The notes under the pieces are model-generated. The model searched no databases and was not told where the DNA came from. It saw only the letters and a list, made by a program, of their open reading frames with translations. A stretch of DNA of 64,000 bases from Pseudidiomarina planktonica (lineage in GTDB: Bacteria > Pseudomonadota > Gammaproteobacteria > Enterobacterales > Alteromonadaceae), in the NCBI RefSeq assembly GCF_900177775.1, contig NZ_FXWH01000003.1:124001-188000 (forward strand), written 5' to 3'. The translations under genes were made by a program, and so were the position numbers. Position 1 is the first letter of the stretch. The number at the start of each line of letters is the position of its first letter. Shown piece after piece: positions 9,337 through 19,229 of the stretch.

Positions 9337-10020
9337 ATGACTTCCTATGCATTCACTGATGTAAGTACTACCATGACGCGAGCTATCATTGCCGATGACC
9401 ATCCTTTATTTCGTGCTGCCCTAAAGCAAGCTTTAAGTGAAACGCTAGAAAGCGATATCAAAGAAGCGGCTAGTTTTGAGCAGTTGGAAAGCATGTTGTT
9501 GGAACTTCCTCATATTGAGTTGGTGTTACTGGATTTGTCCATGCCGGGCAATAAAGGTTTGACCGGACTCACCTCGTTACGCAATCAGTTTCCGAATGTA
9601 TTAGTTGTTATTGTGTCTGCCAATGAACAAGTGCAGGTCATTCGTCAGGCAATGGCATTTGGTGCCAGCGCTTATATTCCTAAATCAGTGCCATTACCAG
9701 AGCTGAAGCATGCCATTGAAGCGGTGCTGGCTGGTGATACCTGGTTACCGGATGATCTACGTGATGTAGTGGCAGCCAATAGTGCACCACAAACCGATGA
9801 CTTTGCGCGCCGGTTGGAATTGCTGACACCGCAACAATTTAAGGTGTTGCAATGCCTGGCTGACGGCATGTTAAATAAGCAAATTGCTTATGATATGAAC
9901 GTGCAGGAAACCACCATTAAACAACACGTATCTGCTATTTTACGCAAGCTGGAAGTGATTAACCGAACTCAGGCCGGCGTTGTTTTTCGCCAAATGTTAA
10001 GCACTCCTGAAACCGATTAA
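9337..10020 (+). CDS. crbR: CrbR-like response regulator (NarL/LuxR type)
   Basis: The protein has an N-terminal receiver domain (acidic pair ADD near the N-terminus, phospho-acceptor Asp66 in VLLDLSMPG, conserved Lys in PKS) and a C-terminal LuxR helix-turn-helix (LTPQQFKVLQ...NKQIA...TIKQHVSAIL), 227 residues in all. Neither the ATG at 9337 nor the alternative at 9373 has a strong ribosome site; the latter gives the more usual N-terminus MTRAIIADD. It is convergent with a large SLC5-type hybrid kinase. That pairing is the CrbS/CrbR arrangement, which in Vibrio and Pseudomonas controls acetyl-CoA synthetase during the acetate switch. Here the neighbouring acyl-CoA ligase, permease and receptor are plausible targets. 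The assignment rests on domain pairing and position. Confidence 0.8.
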   Translation: MTSYAFTDVSTTMTRAIIADDHPLFRAALKQALSETLESDIKEAASFEQLESMLLELPHIELVLLDLSMPGNKGLTGLTSLRNQFPNVLVVIVSANEQVQVIRQAMAFGASAYIPKSVPLPELKHAIEAVLAGDTWLPDDLRDVVAANSAPQTDDFARRLELLTPQQFKVLQCLADGMLNKQIAYDMNVQETTIKQHVSAILRKLEVINRTQAGVVFRQMLSTPETD

Positions 10021-10040
10021 TCATTAGTTTAAACTTGCTA

Positions 10041-13000
10041 TTACCCCGCCAACACCCGTTTTAACAAACGCTTTAATGCTGCTGGTTTCACCGGCTTTGG
10101 AATAAAGCTGGCACGTGCTGCCACGGCCTGTTCGCGAATGCCGTCGTCAGGGTCTGCCGAGTTAATCACCGCCGGAATGTCGGCGTGGAAGTACTTACGC
10201 ACATGGTCCAACACGTGAATTCCTGTTTCGCCATGATCCAAGTGGTAATCAACAATCATTACGTCAGGTTTTTGCAAGGTTGAGAAACGAATACTGTTTA
10301 CGCTATTGGCGGTGGCCACGGTTGCACCCCAGTCACCCAGTAAGCCCTGCATTGCATTAAGTACCGCCTGATCGTTATCAATGACCAGTATTTGCTTACC
10401 TTCTAAGAATCTATCGGTGAGCGCACTTCGTACCGGCTTAGCGGTTGTGGGACGTTGCCAGCTTACCACCGGCAAGGTTAGCTTGAAGCAAGTGCCGCGG
10501 CCTACCTGAGACGAAAAGGTGAGCGGTATATTAAGCAGCCGGCACATACGCTCAACAATCGCCAAACCTAAGCCTAAACCTGGGTTATCACCATTACTTT
10601 CAAGCTGATGGAACTCGCGGAAAATATCGTCTTTTTTATCATCAGGAATACCAACACCAGTGTCAGCAATCCACAGTGTGACCTGTTGTTCGCCCTGGCT
10701 GTGGCGGCGACAGCCAATGAGGATATGGCCTTTTTCGGTGTACCGAACGGCATTAGAAAGCAAATTCTGTACAATACGGCCAAGCAGCTTCCGGTCAGTA
10801 TGAATAACAGCTGAAGAAGCAACATAGCTAAGCGCTACCTGTTTGTCCTGCGCCAGTACCCGGGTGTTATCCACCAATGGCTGCAGCACATCGTGCAATG
10901 ACACTTGTTGTTGATTAACGCGTAAGTTGCCGGCTTCCAGTCGCGTCATTTCCAGCAACATAGTAAGTAGCTCTTCAGCGTGATGCAGCGACTGATGAAT
11001 ATGATCGGCCAGTTGCCGGTTATCGCCCTGTAGCCGTTGGCTTAGCATTTCACAAAATAAGGTGGCGGCATTAAATGGCTGCATTAAATCGTGGCTAACG
11101 GCGGCAAAGAATCGCGTTTTACTTTGATGGGCGCGCTCTTCGGCCTGTTTGGCTTGCAGTAGTTCGTAGGTGCGGGCATCAACCCGTTGCTCCAGCTCCG
11201 CATTCATGCGCTGCAACTGACGTTGGGTGTTAAATAAGTCGGTAATGTCTGTGTAGGTAGTTACAAAGCCGCCGCCGGGCATCGGGCTGCCTTGCAGCTC
11301 AATCACATGTTCGCCCTGCTGGCGCTGGTAGCGGTAACTACTGCCGGCTTTCAGGTAGTTCAGGCGCTTGTCGATTTCACCTTCTAGTTGCTCCTGACTG
11401 TCGTCAGTGCCGTTACCGAACATGCCGCGTTCGGCATTGTAGCGCAGCAGTTCGGCCACCGGCATGCCAGCTTGAACAAAGCCTTCGGGATATTGAAATA
11501 CTTCTAAATAGCGGCGGTTCCAGGCTACTAGGCGCAAGTCGCGGTCAATCACGCTAATGCCTTGCGGAATGTTTTCTACCGACGCTTGTAGCAGCTCGCG
11601 GTTAAAGCGATATAACTGCGAGGCTTGGGTGGCCCAGTTCACCACTTGCGAAATTGGCACGCTGGGTTGTTGCGCCACCGCATCTAGTAGCAAGCGGCTG
11701 GCGGCACTACCGATAACCGCTGAAAACTCGCGTTCAATACGGCCTAAAATAGGCGCCGGCACCAGCGCTTCATTGGGGGCAGAGGTTAAATTTAAGCCCA
11801 GCCGTTGGGCTAACTTTTCAGTTTCCACCGCATCAAAGAAGCGCGCAATAGTGGCTCGTAAGCGACCCCAGTTCACTGTTGGTGCACCTCCAACGTCGGT
11901 GGTCATTAAGTGGGGTTGTAAGAATGCCTGTTGCTGGCGGCGCTCGGCAGCACCAGCCGGGCGCACCATAGGCACCAGTATAAAGAGGGCAATATTAACG
12001 CCCAAACTTAACAGCAAGCCGTTACTAATAGCTAAATCAGACAGGCCACGGTCGGTTTGTAGTGTGGGTAGTAGTAAGTAGATAAACCAAATGGTGGTAC
12101 CGGCCAGTAACCCTGCTGCCGTACCCGCTTTGTTAGCTTTGGACCACACCAAACCGCCGAGCATTGAAGGTGCCAGCTGGGCCAGCAGAGATATAGCAAT
12201 CAGGCCACTATTTACCAGCGGCATGGTTGCCTGAGTCACCAGGTGGTAGCCGTAAGACAAGGCAATAATCAGCACCACGGTAAGGCGGCGAATGCCCAGA
12301 ATACGACCCGGGTTGAAGCTGAATTGGCGTAGTCGTTTGCGGGTAATGCGCAACCACAACGGCATAATAACGTCATTCGACATCATAATACTGAGTGCCA
12401 GCGTGGCTATGATAACCATGCTGGTGGCTGCTGATAAACCGCCTACAAAGGCGATTAAGGCTATGTCAGGGCGGTCATGGAATATGGGTAGCGCCAACAT
12501 TAAGGTGTCACTGTTGGCAGCCATGGGGGTTAATAACAGGCCGGCCAGCGCAATAGGTAAAATAAAGAAGTTAATGGCAAACAGATATAATGGGAACGCC
12601 CAACGTGCCGCACGCAGCTCATCGGGGTGCGTATTCTCGATATAGCCCACATGGAACTGGCGCGGTAAACAGAACATAGACACCGCACCCAGTAAAATAT
12701 GGGTGGCATAAATATAACCGCCATTGGGCTGCCCGGTTAAGGCGCGTTGAGCTACCGGATCCTGCGCGGCTTGCATGACCAAATCACCCAGCCCGTCAAA
12801 TAGCACATAGCTGCAATACAAGCCCATGGCCATGAACGCTAGCAGCTTCACAACTGATTCAAATGCAATAGCGTCCATTAAGCCAGCGTGTTGTTCGGCC
12901 AGGCTTAGCCGCCGGGTGCCGAACAAAATAGCAAAACCTATCATGGCTAAGGCAACCAGTGCCGACACGTCGCCGAACCAATACTCGGGGCGCTCAGCAA

Positions 13001-13433
13001 CGCCGGTAATTGCAGCAAAGCTTGCCGTTACCGCACGCAGCTGTAGCGAAATGTAAGGCACTACGGCAACCAGCGCGATAATGGCAACGGTGGCACCCAA
13101 AATAGGGGATTTGCCGTAGCGGTGGCCGACCAAATCGGCAATAGACGTAATGTTTTGCTGTTTACATAAGTGCAGTAGCTTTAACTGCAATCTATGGACA
13201 AACAGAAACACCAGAATAGCGCCGACGTAGGTGGGCGCAAATGACCAGCCATAATGAGCAGATTGAGTAACGGTGCCGTAAAACGCCCAGGAGGTACAAT
13301 GCACACCTTGAGCCAGGGCGTAGCGATAGGGTTTTACCTGATTCGGGGGCTTGCGATCGCCGCGATAAGCGATGGTGAATAGCACAACCAGATAAACGGT
13401 GGCAACCAGCAGCGTTACCGGCACACTAAGCAT
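10041..13433 (-). CDS. crbS: CrbS-like transporter/sensor hybrid histidine kinase
   Basis: An 1130-residue multidomain protein. About residues 1-490 form a sodium:solute symporter (SLC5-like) domain with some 13 membrane segments. A linker (about 510-590) resembles the STAC domain. A PAS domain follows at about 615-730. The histidine kinase core has His781 in SHDLMQP, the N-box in LLSNAVRY, and G-boxes DTGVGIP and GLGLGLAIVE. A C-terminal receiver carries Asp1062 in IVDYHLD. This order matches CrbS, which senses small carboxylate state and signals to CrbR. The regulator gene is convergent, 20 bases away. The start overlaps the control region of the upstream TRIC-family gene, whose stop lies only 2 bases before this ATG, so translation is probably coupled. 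Confidence 0.85.
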   Translation of the reverse strand: MLSVPVTLLVATVYLVVLFTIAYRGDRKPPNQVKPYRYALAQGVHCTSWAFYGTVTQSAHYGWSFAPTYVGAILVFLFVHRLQLKLLHLCKQQNITSIADLVGHRYGKSPILGATVAIIALVAVVPYISLQLRAVTASFAAITGVAERPEYWFGDVSALVALAMIGFAILFGTRRLSLAEQHAGLMDAIAFESVVKLLAFMAMGLYCSYVLFDGLGDLVMQAAQDPVAQRALTGQPNGGYIYATHILLGAVSMFCLPRQFHVGYIENTHPDELRAARWAFPLYLFAINFFILPIALAGLLLTPMAANSDTLMLALPIFHDRPDIALIAFVGGLSAATSMVIIATLALSIMMSNDVIMPLWLRITRKRLRQFSFNPGRILGIRRLTVVLIIALSYGYHLVTQATMPLVNSGLIAISLLAQLAPSMLGGLVWSKANKAGTAAGLLAGTTIWFIYLLLPTLQTDRGLSDLAISNGLLLSLGVNIALFILVPMVRPAGAAERRQQQAFLQPHLMTTDVGGAPTVNWGRLRATIARFFDAVETEKLAQRLGLNLTSAPNEALVPAPILGRIEREFSAVIGSAASRLLLDAVAQQPSVPISQVVNWATQASQLYRFNRELLQASVENIPQGISVIDRDLRLVAWNRRYLEVFQYPEGFVQAGMPVAELLRYNAERGMFGNGTDDSQEQLEGEIDKRLNYLKAGSSYRYQRQQGEHVIELQGSPMPGGGFVTTYTDITDLFNTQRQLQRMNAELEQRVDARTYELLQAKQAEERAHQSKTRFFAAVSHDLMQPFNAATLFCEMLSQRLQGDNRQLADHIHQSLHHAEELLTMLLEMTRLEAGNLRVNQQQVSLHDVLQPLVDNTRVLAQDKQVALSYVASSAVIHTDRKLLGRIVQNLLSNAVRYTEKGHILIGCRRHSQGEQQVTLWIADTGVGIPDDKKDDIFREFHQLESNGDNPGLGLGLAIVERMCRLLNIPLTFSSQVGRGTCFKLTLPVVSWQRPTTAKPVRSALTDRFLEGKQILVIDNDQAVLNAMQGLLGDWGATVATANSVNSIRFSTLQKPDVMIVDYHLDHGETGIHVLDHVRKYFHADIPAVINSADPDDGIREQAVAARASFIPKPVKPAALKRLLKRVLAG

Positions 13434-13435
13434 GG

Positions 13436-14050
13436 TTAGTGATCTCCGTGCTCAGGAAAAACCGGCAGTGACCAGCGCCATTTAATGGCAGCAAGACGTA
13501 AAAATAAGGTTGTAGCAAAACCCGCGGCCAGTGCCCACAAGGGACCAATCTGAACCGCTAGTACATAAGCACTGGCACCGGCCAGACAAGTGGTCGCGTA
13601 AAGCTCACCTTTTAGCACCAGTGGGATATCGCGTGCCAGCACGTCGCGCAACATCCCCCCGAAACAGGCAGAGATAGTGCCCATAACCACGGCAATTACT
13701 GGTGGGAAGCCATTTTCCAGCGCTTTTTGTGCGCCCATAATGGTGAAAAACGCCAGCCCAACGGCATCGGCAAACAGTAGGGTAGTGGTATGGATAAAGT
13801 CGCGAAAGCGCATCCAGATAATGGTAGCCGCGGCTGCTGCTAACACGGTGTACAGGTAGTTTGGATCGGCTACCCAGAATACCGGTAAATCCAAAATAAG
13901 ATCGCGCGTAGTACCGCCGCCAATGGCTGTTACTGAGGCAAGAACCACCACGCCAAAGCCGTCCATTTTTTTGCGGAAGGCCAGCAGGGTTCCGGAAATT
14001 GCGAATACCGCAACACCCAAATGATCAATAGTGTAAAAAATCGCTTCCAT
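13436..14050 (-). CDS. UPF0126/TRIC-family membrane protein (YicG-like)
   Basis: This 204-residue protein has about seven hydrophobic segments arranged as two related halves, each with a Gly-rich signature (AIGGGTTRDL and SACFGGMLRDVL). This is characteristic of the UPF0126 family, whose members are structurally trimeric cation channels related to animal TRIC. It should conduct monovalent cations across the inner membrane, though bacterial roles are not well defined. It lies directly upstream of the CrbS-like kinase on the same strand. The kinase ribosome site falls inside the 3' end of this gene, so the two are probably co-transcribed. Confidence 0.85.
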   Translation of the reverse strand: MEAIFYTIDHLGVAVFAISGTLLAFRKKMDGFGVVVLASVTAIGGGTTRDLILDLPVFWVADPNYLYTVLAAAAATIIWMRFRDFIHTTTLLFADAVGLAFFTIMGAQKALENGFPPVIAVVMGTISACFGGMLRDVLARDIPLVLKGELYATTCLAGASAYVLAVQIGPLWALAAGFATTLFLRLAAIKWRWSLPVFPEHGDH

Positions 14051-14287
14051 GGCAATCTCTGTCGCCTATTTTTTCATGAGTGTGAGTGTGGCATGGTTCG
14101 CGATGGATGCCTAGTGTCTGCGCGATGAACAAGACTCCCTATTTGCGCTGTTATTCGTTACAATGTGGCGTTCAAAATTCAGGATTTATGTGGTGAGGGC
14201 TTGTAAGTATTTAAATCAGCCCCCACTTGTATCAGGTATTACAACAATTTTTGCGCCTAAGTCGCGCATTTCGAAAGGGGAATATGA

Positions 14288-14623
14288 ATGGACTTTTTTA
14301 TTAGCAATGCTTACGCACAAGGTCAGGAAGCAGCCGGTGGCGGCGGTATGGAATTGATTTTCATGCTGGTTATGTTCGGTCTGATTTTCTACTTCATGAT
14401 TTACCGTCCACAAGCTAAACGCGTTAAAGCGCACAAAGAATTGGTTGGCGGTATGACCAAAGGCGACGAAATCTTACTGCAAGGCGGTATGGTTGGTCGT
14501 ATCAGCAAAATCTCTGAAGAAAAAGATTTCATGTCAATTGCATTGACTGAAGAAATTGAAGTTACCGTACAGAAATCTGCGGTTACCGCCGTGCTGCCAA
14601 AAGGCACAATGAAGTCACTGTAA
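14288..14623 (+). CDS. yajC: Preprotein translocase subunit YajC
   Basis: A 111-residue single-pass protein with one membrane helix at about residues 21-39 followed by the family hallmark YRPQAKR and a basic cytoplasmic domain. YajC associates with SecDF and the Sec translocon. An AAAGGGG ribosome site lies 8 bases before the ATG. It is followed by secD and secF in the universal order. In many gammaproteobacteria queA and tgt precede yajC, but here the 237 bases upstream contain no gene, only a TACAAT -10-like hexamer at 14159-14164, so the gene probably has its own promoter. Confidence 0.95.
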   Translation: MDFFISNAYAQGQEAAGGGGMELIFMLVMFGLIFYFMIYRPQAKRVKAHKELVGGMTKGDEILLQGGMVGRISKISEEKDFMSIALTEEIEVTVQKSAVTAVLPKGTMKSL

Positions 14624-14641
14624 ACATGGAAGGATCGCAAC

Positions 14642-16489
14642 GTGTTGAATAAATACCCGTTGTGGAAAAACCTGATGGTGGTTCTTGTTATAGCGGTGGC
14701 AGCGCTTTATGCGTTGCCTAACCTCTATGGTGAAGACGCTGCCGTGCAGGTTTCCGCAAGTCGCAACGCGACAGTAACCACGGCCACGGTTGACCGCGTA
14801 CGTGACGCTTTAGACCAAGCTGAGATTGAACCTAAAAGTGTTGCCATGATTGATGATCAGATACTGATTCGTTTCAGTTCTGACAACGATCAATTGCGCG
14901 GCCGTGATTTAATTCTTAGCGAGCTTGGCACCGACTATACGGTTGCCTTAAATCTGGCTCCGGCTACGCCGGACTGGTTAAACGGTCTTGGCGCCACGCC
15001 AATGAAGCTGGGGCTTGATTTGCGCGGTGGTGTGCACTTCCTGATGGAAGTGGATATGCAGGAAGCGATCCGCAAAATTCAAAACCAGTTAGTAGACTCT
15101 ATTCGCGGTGATTTGCGGGAAGAGCGTATTCGTTACACCCAGGTTGAACGTGACGGCAATAACGTAGTGGTAACACTGCGCACGCAAGATGATTTTGAGC
15201 GTGCTGACAGTTTTATGAACAATCGCTACGAAGGTTATACCGACTCAACTGACAGTGATTCGCGCACTATTACGCTGCGAATGACCGATCAGAAGCTGAC
15301 CGAAACCGAAAGCTATGCGATTTCGCAAAACGTCACTATTTTGCGTAACCGGGTAAATGAACTCGGTGTTGCTGAGCCGCTGGTTCAACGTCAGGGTGCT
15401 GACCGCATTGTGGTGCAGTTACCGGGCGTACAGGACACCGCGCAGGCGAAGGAAATTCTGGGTGCTACGGCAACCCTGGAGTTCCGTTTGGTTGATACGG
15501 AAAACGATATTCGTGATGCTGAAGCTGGCCGGGTACCCTTTGGCAGTGAGCTGTTCCCGCGTCGGGAAGGCGGCAACATTCTGCTTAGCCAAAGTGTGAT
15601 TCTAACCGGTGACCATATTGTGAATGCCAGCTCAGGTTTTGATGAGAATGGCATGGCACAGGTGAACATTTCGTTAGATGGTGCCGGTGGTGACAAGATG
15701 TCGCTGGCAAGTCGCGATGCCGTTGGCAAGCAAATGGCAACTGTATTTATTGAATACAAAGCTACAGGTAAGCGTGACGAAGAAGGCAAAATTATCTTTG
15801 AACGCAACGCTGAAGTTATTAGTGCCGCTACTATTACGACTCGGTTAGGGCAAAACTTCCGCATTACTGGCGTAGGCTCACAGCAAGAAGCGCAAAATTT
15901 GTCAGTGCTGTTGCGCGCTGGTGCCTTGATTGCACCAATTCAGATTGTGGAAGAGCGTACTGTTGGCCCAAGTTTGGGTCAGGAAAACATTGATAAAGGT
16001 ATTCAGGCCATTATGTGGGGCTTCGTGTTGGTATTGGCCTTCATGGTGTTCTATTACAAGAAATTCGGACTTGTTGCTAATACAGCGCTGGCTACGAACC
16101 TGATTCTGATTATTGGCGTAATGTCGATGATTCCGGGGGCAACCCTAACGCTGCCAGGTATGGCGGGTATTGTATTAACTGTTGGTATGGCGGTTGATGC
16201 GAACGTGCTGATATTTGAGCGCATACGCGAAGAAATTAAAGCAAAACGTAGTCCGCAGCAGGCTATTCATCATGGTTACGATAGCGCGCTATCAACCATT
16301 GCCGATGCCAACGTCACTACCTTAATTGCCGCTATTATTCTGTTCTCAGTAGGTACCGGTCCGGTTAAAGGTTTCGCAGTAACACTGGCGATAGGTATTA
16401 TCACTTCAATGTTTACGGCTATTATCGGAACCCGTGCCATTGTCAACTCAGTCTGGGGTGGAAAACGCCTTAGCAAGCTGTCGATTTAG
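14642..16489 (+). CDS. secD: Protein translocase subunit SecD
   Basis: A 615-residue inner-membrane protein that works with SecF and YajC to use the proton or sodium gradient to pull exported proteins through SecYEG. One N-terminal membrane helix precedes a large periplasmic P1 domain ([11 protein letters not shown] signature at about residues 123-135). Six membrane helices fill the C-terminal third, with the conserved [17 protein letters not shown] motif. It begins with GTG, preceded by AAGGA 7 bases upstream. It lies 18 bases after yajC and 8 bases before secF, a clear operon. Confidence 0.97.
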   Translation: MLNKYPLWKNLMVVLVIAVAALYALPNLYGEDAAVQVSASRNATVTTATVDRVRDALDQAEIEPKSVAMIDDQILIRFSSDNDQLRGRDLILSELGTDYTVALNLAPATPDWLNGLGATPMKLGLDLRGGVHFLMEVDMQEAIRKIQNQLVDSIRGDLREERIRYTQVERDGNNVVVTLRTQDDFERADSFMNNRYEGYTDSTDSDSRTITLRMTDQKLTETESYAISQNVTILRNRVNELGVAEPLVQRQGADRIVVQLPGVQDTAQAKEILGATATLEFRLVDTENDIRDAEAGRVPFGSELFPRREGGNILLSQSVILTGDHIVNASSGFDENGMAQVNISLDGAGGDKMSLASRDAVGKQMATVFIEYKATGKRDEEGKIIFERNAEVISAATITTRLGQNFRITGVGSQQEAQNLSVLLRAGALIAPIQIVEERTVGPSLGQENIDKGIQAIMWGFVLVLAFMVFYYKKFGLVANTALATNLILIIGVMSMIPGATLTLPGMAGIVLTVGMAVDANVLIFERIREEIKAKRSPQQAIHHGYDSALSTIADANVTTLIAAIILFSVGTGPVKGFAVTLAIGIITSMFTAIIGTRAIVNSVWGGKRLSKLSI

Positions 16490-16497
16490 GAGTTGTC

Positions 16498-17445
16498 ATG
16501 CGTGAGATATTAAGAACAGAGAAAACTATCCCGTTCATGAAGTATCGCTTCGTGACCATGATTGTAAGTGCGTTACTTATGCTTGCATCTATTGTGTCAC
16601 TGGCGGTTAACCAATTGAATTGGGGGCTGGATTTTACCGGCGGTACTGTTATTGAAGTGGGCTATGACCAACCAGCAAACTTAAGCCAGATTCGTCAGGC
16701 TATGGATGCAAACGGTTATGGCGATGCCGTAGTGCAGAACTTTGGTACGCAGGAAGACGTGCTGATTCGGTTAGAGCCGCGTGAGGGCGTAAAAGCGGAA
16801 GAGCTTGGCAATCAAATTCTGAGCTTGTTGCGTGAAAGCGCTGACGGCCAGGTGGATATGCGCCGTATCGAGTTTGTGGGTCCTAACGTCGGTGATGAGC
16901 TAACTGAGCAGGGCGGTCTGGCCATGCTAACCGCGCTTATTTGTATTCTGGCTTACGTGGCATTCCGGTTTGAGTGGCGTTTGGCACTAGGTGCTGTTGG
17001 CGCTTTGGCGCATGACGTGATCATCACTCTGGGGCTATTCTCGGTGCTCGGGCTTGAGTTCGACCTAACGGTGTTAGCAGCACTGCTGGCGGTTATAGGT
17101 TACTCCATTAACGATACCGTGGTGGTGTGTGACCGAATTCGGGAGAACTTCCGTAAGTATCGCAAAGGCGATTCAGAAGAAATTATTAATATTTCTTTAA
17201 CGGATACCATGAGTCGAACGCTAATCACGTCATTAACTACTATTTTAGTGCTACTGGCGTTGTTCTTCTTAGGTGGCCAGCTTATTCACGGCTTTGCTAC
17301 AGCACTGTTGTTCGGTGTGCTGATAGGTACCTACTCTTCTATTTACGTGGCCAGTTCAGGTGCGTTGATGCTGGGTGTTAGCCGCGAAGACTTGATGCCG
17401 CCACCGGTAGAAAAAGAAGGTGAAGACCTGGATCCAATGCCATAA
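16498..17445 (+). CDS. secF: Protein translocase subunit SecF
   Basis: A 315-residue partner of SecD in the inner membrane. It shows the N-terminal helix, a short periplasmic domain with the GLDFTGGTVIEV signature, and five further helices with the conserved region IGYSINDTVVVCDRIRENFRK. A GGAG site is present before the ATG. It closes the yajC-secD-secF operon and is followed 28 bases later by a strong intrinsic terminator. Confidence 0.97.
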   Translation: MREILRTEKTIPFMKYRFVTMIVSALLMLASIVSLAVNQLNWGLDFTGGTVIEVGYDQPANLSQIRQAMDANGYGDAVVQNFGTQEDVLIRLEPREGVKAEELGNQILSLLRESADGQVDMRRIEFVGPNVGDELTEQGGLAMLTALICILAYVAFRFEWRLALGAVGALAHDVIITLGLFSVLGLEFDLTVLAALLAVIGYSINDTVVVCDRIRENFRKYRKGDSEEIINISLTDTMSRTLITSLTTILVLLALFFLGGQLIHGFATALLFGVLIGTYSSIYVASSGALMLGVSREDLMPPPVEKEGEDLDPMP

Positions 17446-17473
17446 CCAGCAACTTGGTCTATGCTATGAAAAT

Positions 17474-17510
17474 AAACAGGCTGGTTAATTGACCAGCCTG
17501 TTTTGTTTCT
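17474..17510 (+). terminator. Intrinsic terminator of the yajC-secDF operon
   Basis: A perfect 12-bp stem (17474-17485 with 17492-17503) with a six-base loop TAATTG is followed by a T-rich run (TGTTTCT). Symmetric A and T tracts mean it could work on either strand. Confidence 0.9.
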
Positions 17511-17562
17511 GGCACTAAATTAAGTATGCTTAACTCTGTTTCAAGTGAAGGTATAAAGCAGC

Positions 17563-18342
17563 ATGTTAGCAGTTATCTCTCCAGCTAAAAATTTAGATTA
17601 CGAAAGTGAGTTACCGAAACCAACTTACTCAGTGCCGCGGTTGTTAGACGACGCGCAGCAACTGGTTAATGTGTGCGCGCAGCTGTCTCCAGCTGAGTTA
17701 GGTTCACTGATGAGTATTAGCGACAAACTGGCTGGTTTGAATGCCGCCCGGTTTGCCGAGTGGGAGCAACCATTTACCCCAGCAAACGCCCGCCCGGCGG
17801 CCTATGCTTTTGATGGCGACGTATACACCGGGCTTGCGGCGGAAAAACTGGATGACGAGGCGCTCTCCTATGGTCAGGATCACTTGCGTATTTTGTCTGG
17901 CTTATATGGGGTGCTGCGCCCGTTAGATTTGATGCAACCCTACCGCCTGGAAATGGGTACTAAGCTAACTACTGAGCGTGGCAAGAATTTGTATGAATTC
18001 TGGGGCGATACTATTACCAACACTTTGAATAATGACCTGGCCGCAATCAACAGTGATGTATTGATCAATCTGGCATCGAATGAGTACTTTGGTAGTGTGC
18101 AGAAGAAACGTTTAAACGCCCGCATTGTAACGCCGGTATTTAAAGACGAGAAAAATGGCCAGTATAAAGTCATTAGTTTTTGGGCGAAAAAAGCACGCGG
18201 CTTGATGGCGCGCTTTGTACTGAACGAAAGACCCCAACAGGTGTCTGATTTAAAAGCTTTTAAAGCGTCCGGATACCGTTATAGTGAACAAGAATCTAGT
18301 GGTGACCAATTGGTCTTTTTGCGCGCAGAAAAAGATCAGTAG
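17563..18342 (+). CDS. yaaA: Peroxide stress protein YaaA
   Basis: A 259-residue member of the DUF328/UPF0246 family. It begins with the hallmark MLAVISPAKNLDYES and contains the conserved LRILSGLYGVLRPLD and NLASNEYF segments. In E. coli YaaA is induced by OxyR and lowers free intracellular iron during hydrogen peroxide stress; it also binds DNA. The length matches the family. It stands alone after the secF terminator, with a DUF3014 gene 29 bases downstream. No OxyR site is obvious in the short upstream region. Confidence 0.95.
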   Translation: MLAVISPAKNLDYESELPKPTYSVPRLLDDAQQLVNVCAQLSPAELGSLMSISDKLAGLNAARFAEWEQPFTPANARPAAYAFDGDVYTGLAAEKLDDEALSYGQDHLRILSGLYGVLRPLDLMQPYRLEMGTKLTTERGKNLYEFWGDTITNTLNNDLAAINSDVLINLASNEYFGSVQKKRLNARIVTPVFKDEKNGQYKVISFWAKKARGLMARFVLNERPQQVSDLKAFKASGYRYSEQESSGDQLVFLRAEKDQ

Positions 18343-18371
18343 GCAGCAGAACTCACTGAAGGAGATAGGCT

Positions 18372-19205
18372 ATGAGTGATGACCAAAATGGAACCCGTAA
18401 AACAGGTTTAATCGTAAGTGGATTAATCGTGGTAGTTATTATTGTTGGTCTGGCGTGGTGGTTAACCAGCTCAGAGCCTGAACCTGTGCGTGAGCAAGTT
18501 GAGCAGCCTCAGGTTGAAAGTGAGTCTGAACCTGAGCCTGCCCCGGATCCGGAACCAGAGCTGGACCCAATGCCAGTGGAAGAAGTAGAGCCACCAACCA
18601 CGGAACCTGAACCCGAGCCTGAACCTGAGCTGCCACCGCTGAATCAAAGTACCGATGTGCTGCTGGCTGACTTAAAAGAGCAGGAAGTGATTGTTGAACC
18701 GGTTGCGAGCCGTTCAGTTATTAGTGACTTAGTGGTGTTCGTGGACAATGCTCGTAATGGCTTAATGTTAAATGACAAAGCCTTAGTAAGCAGACCTGAC
18801 GGCCGGTTTAGCGTTATTGAAATGGATGACAAGCTGTTTATTGATGAGCGCAGCTATGACCGTTACAACGCGGTAGCAGATTGGGCGGTTAGTTTGGATG
18901 TTGATGCCTTGCTACAAATCTATCAGACCTACAAGCCGCTGTTACGTGATGCCTACGGTGAAATTGGATATCCTGATGCTGACATTGATGCCGCTTTCAT
19001 TGAAGCTATTGATGTGGTGCTGGCAACGCCGTTGGTAGAAGGCATGATTCAGGTGGAAGACGATGAAGTGATGTACACCTATGCCGATCCGTCGCTAGAA
19101 GCATTACCGCCAATTCAAAAGCAATTACTGCGCATGGGTTACGCCAATGCTACGCAAGTGAAAGAAAAGCTGCGGGCGTTACGCACCGAGTTGGCTAATC
19201 AATAA
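18372..19205 (+). CDS. DUF3014 membrane-anchored protein with acidic Pro-rich spacer
   Basis: This 277-residue protein has one membrane helix at about residues 13-31, then a spacer at about residues 35-90 dominated by Glu-Pro repeats, then a globular domain that I recognise as DUF3014. The EPEP spacer resembles the rigid linkers of TonB and FimV proteins that span the periplasm, so the C-terminal domain probably sits at a distance from the inner membrane. A GGAG site precedes the ATG. It lies between yaaA and a lysophospholipid acyltransferase gene, all on one strand. No function is known; an envelope role is inferred from topology alone. Confidence 0.8.
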   Translation: MSDDQNGTRKTGLIVSGLIVVVIIVGLAWWLTSSEPEPVREQVEQPQVESESEPEPAPDPEPELDPMPVEEVEPPTTEPEPEPEPELPPLNQSTDVLLADLKEQEVIVEPVASRSVISDLVVFVDNARNGLMLNDKALVSRPDGRFSVIEMDDKLFIDERSYDRYNAVADWAVSLDVDALLQIYQTYKPLLRDAYGEIGYPDADIDAAFIEAIDVVLATPLVEGMIQVEDDEVMYTYADPSLEALPPIQKQLLRMGYANATQVKEKLRALRTELANQ

Positions 19206-19229
19206 TTGTAGCTGAGACAAGCAGGGCAG

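Noticed and set aside
11557-12081. 174-codon ORF on the plus strand inside the CrbS-like kinase gene
   Set aside because: It is antisense to a well-supported coding region, has a low-complexity Ser/Arg/Cys-rich product with no recognisable domain, and no ribosome site.
14163-14357. Short plus-strand ORF upstream of and overlapping yajC
   Set aside because: It overlaps yajC in another frame, lacks a ribosome site, and its product has no recognisable features.
18530-18640. Repetitive DNA resembling a tandem repeat
   Set aside because: It is the in-frame Glu-Pro codon repeat of the DUF3014 spacer, not a CRISPR or satellite array.
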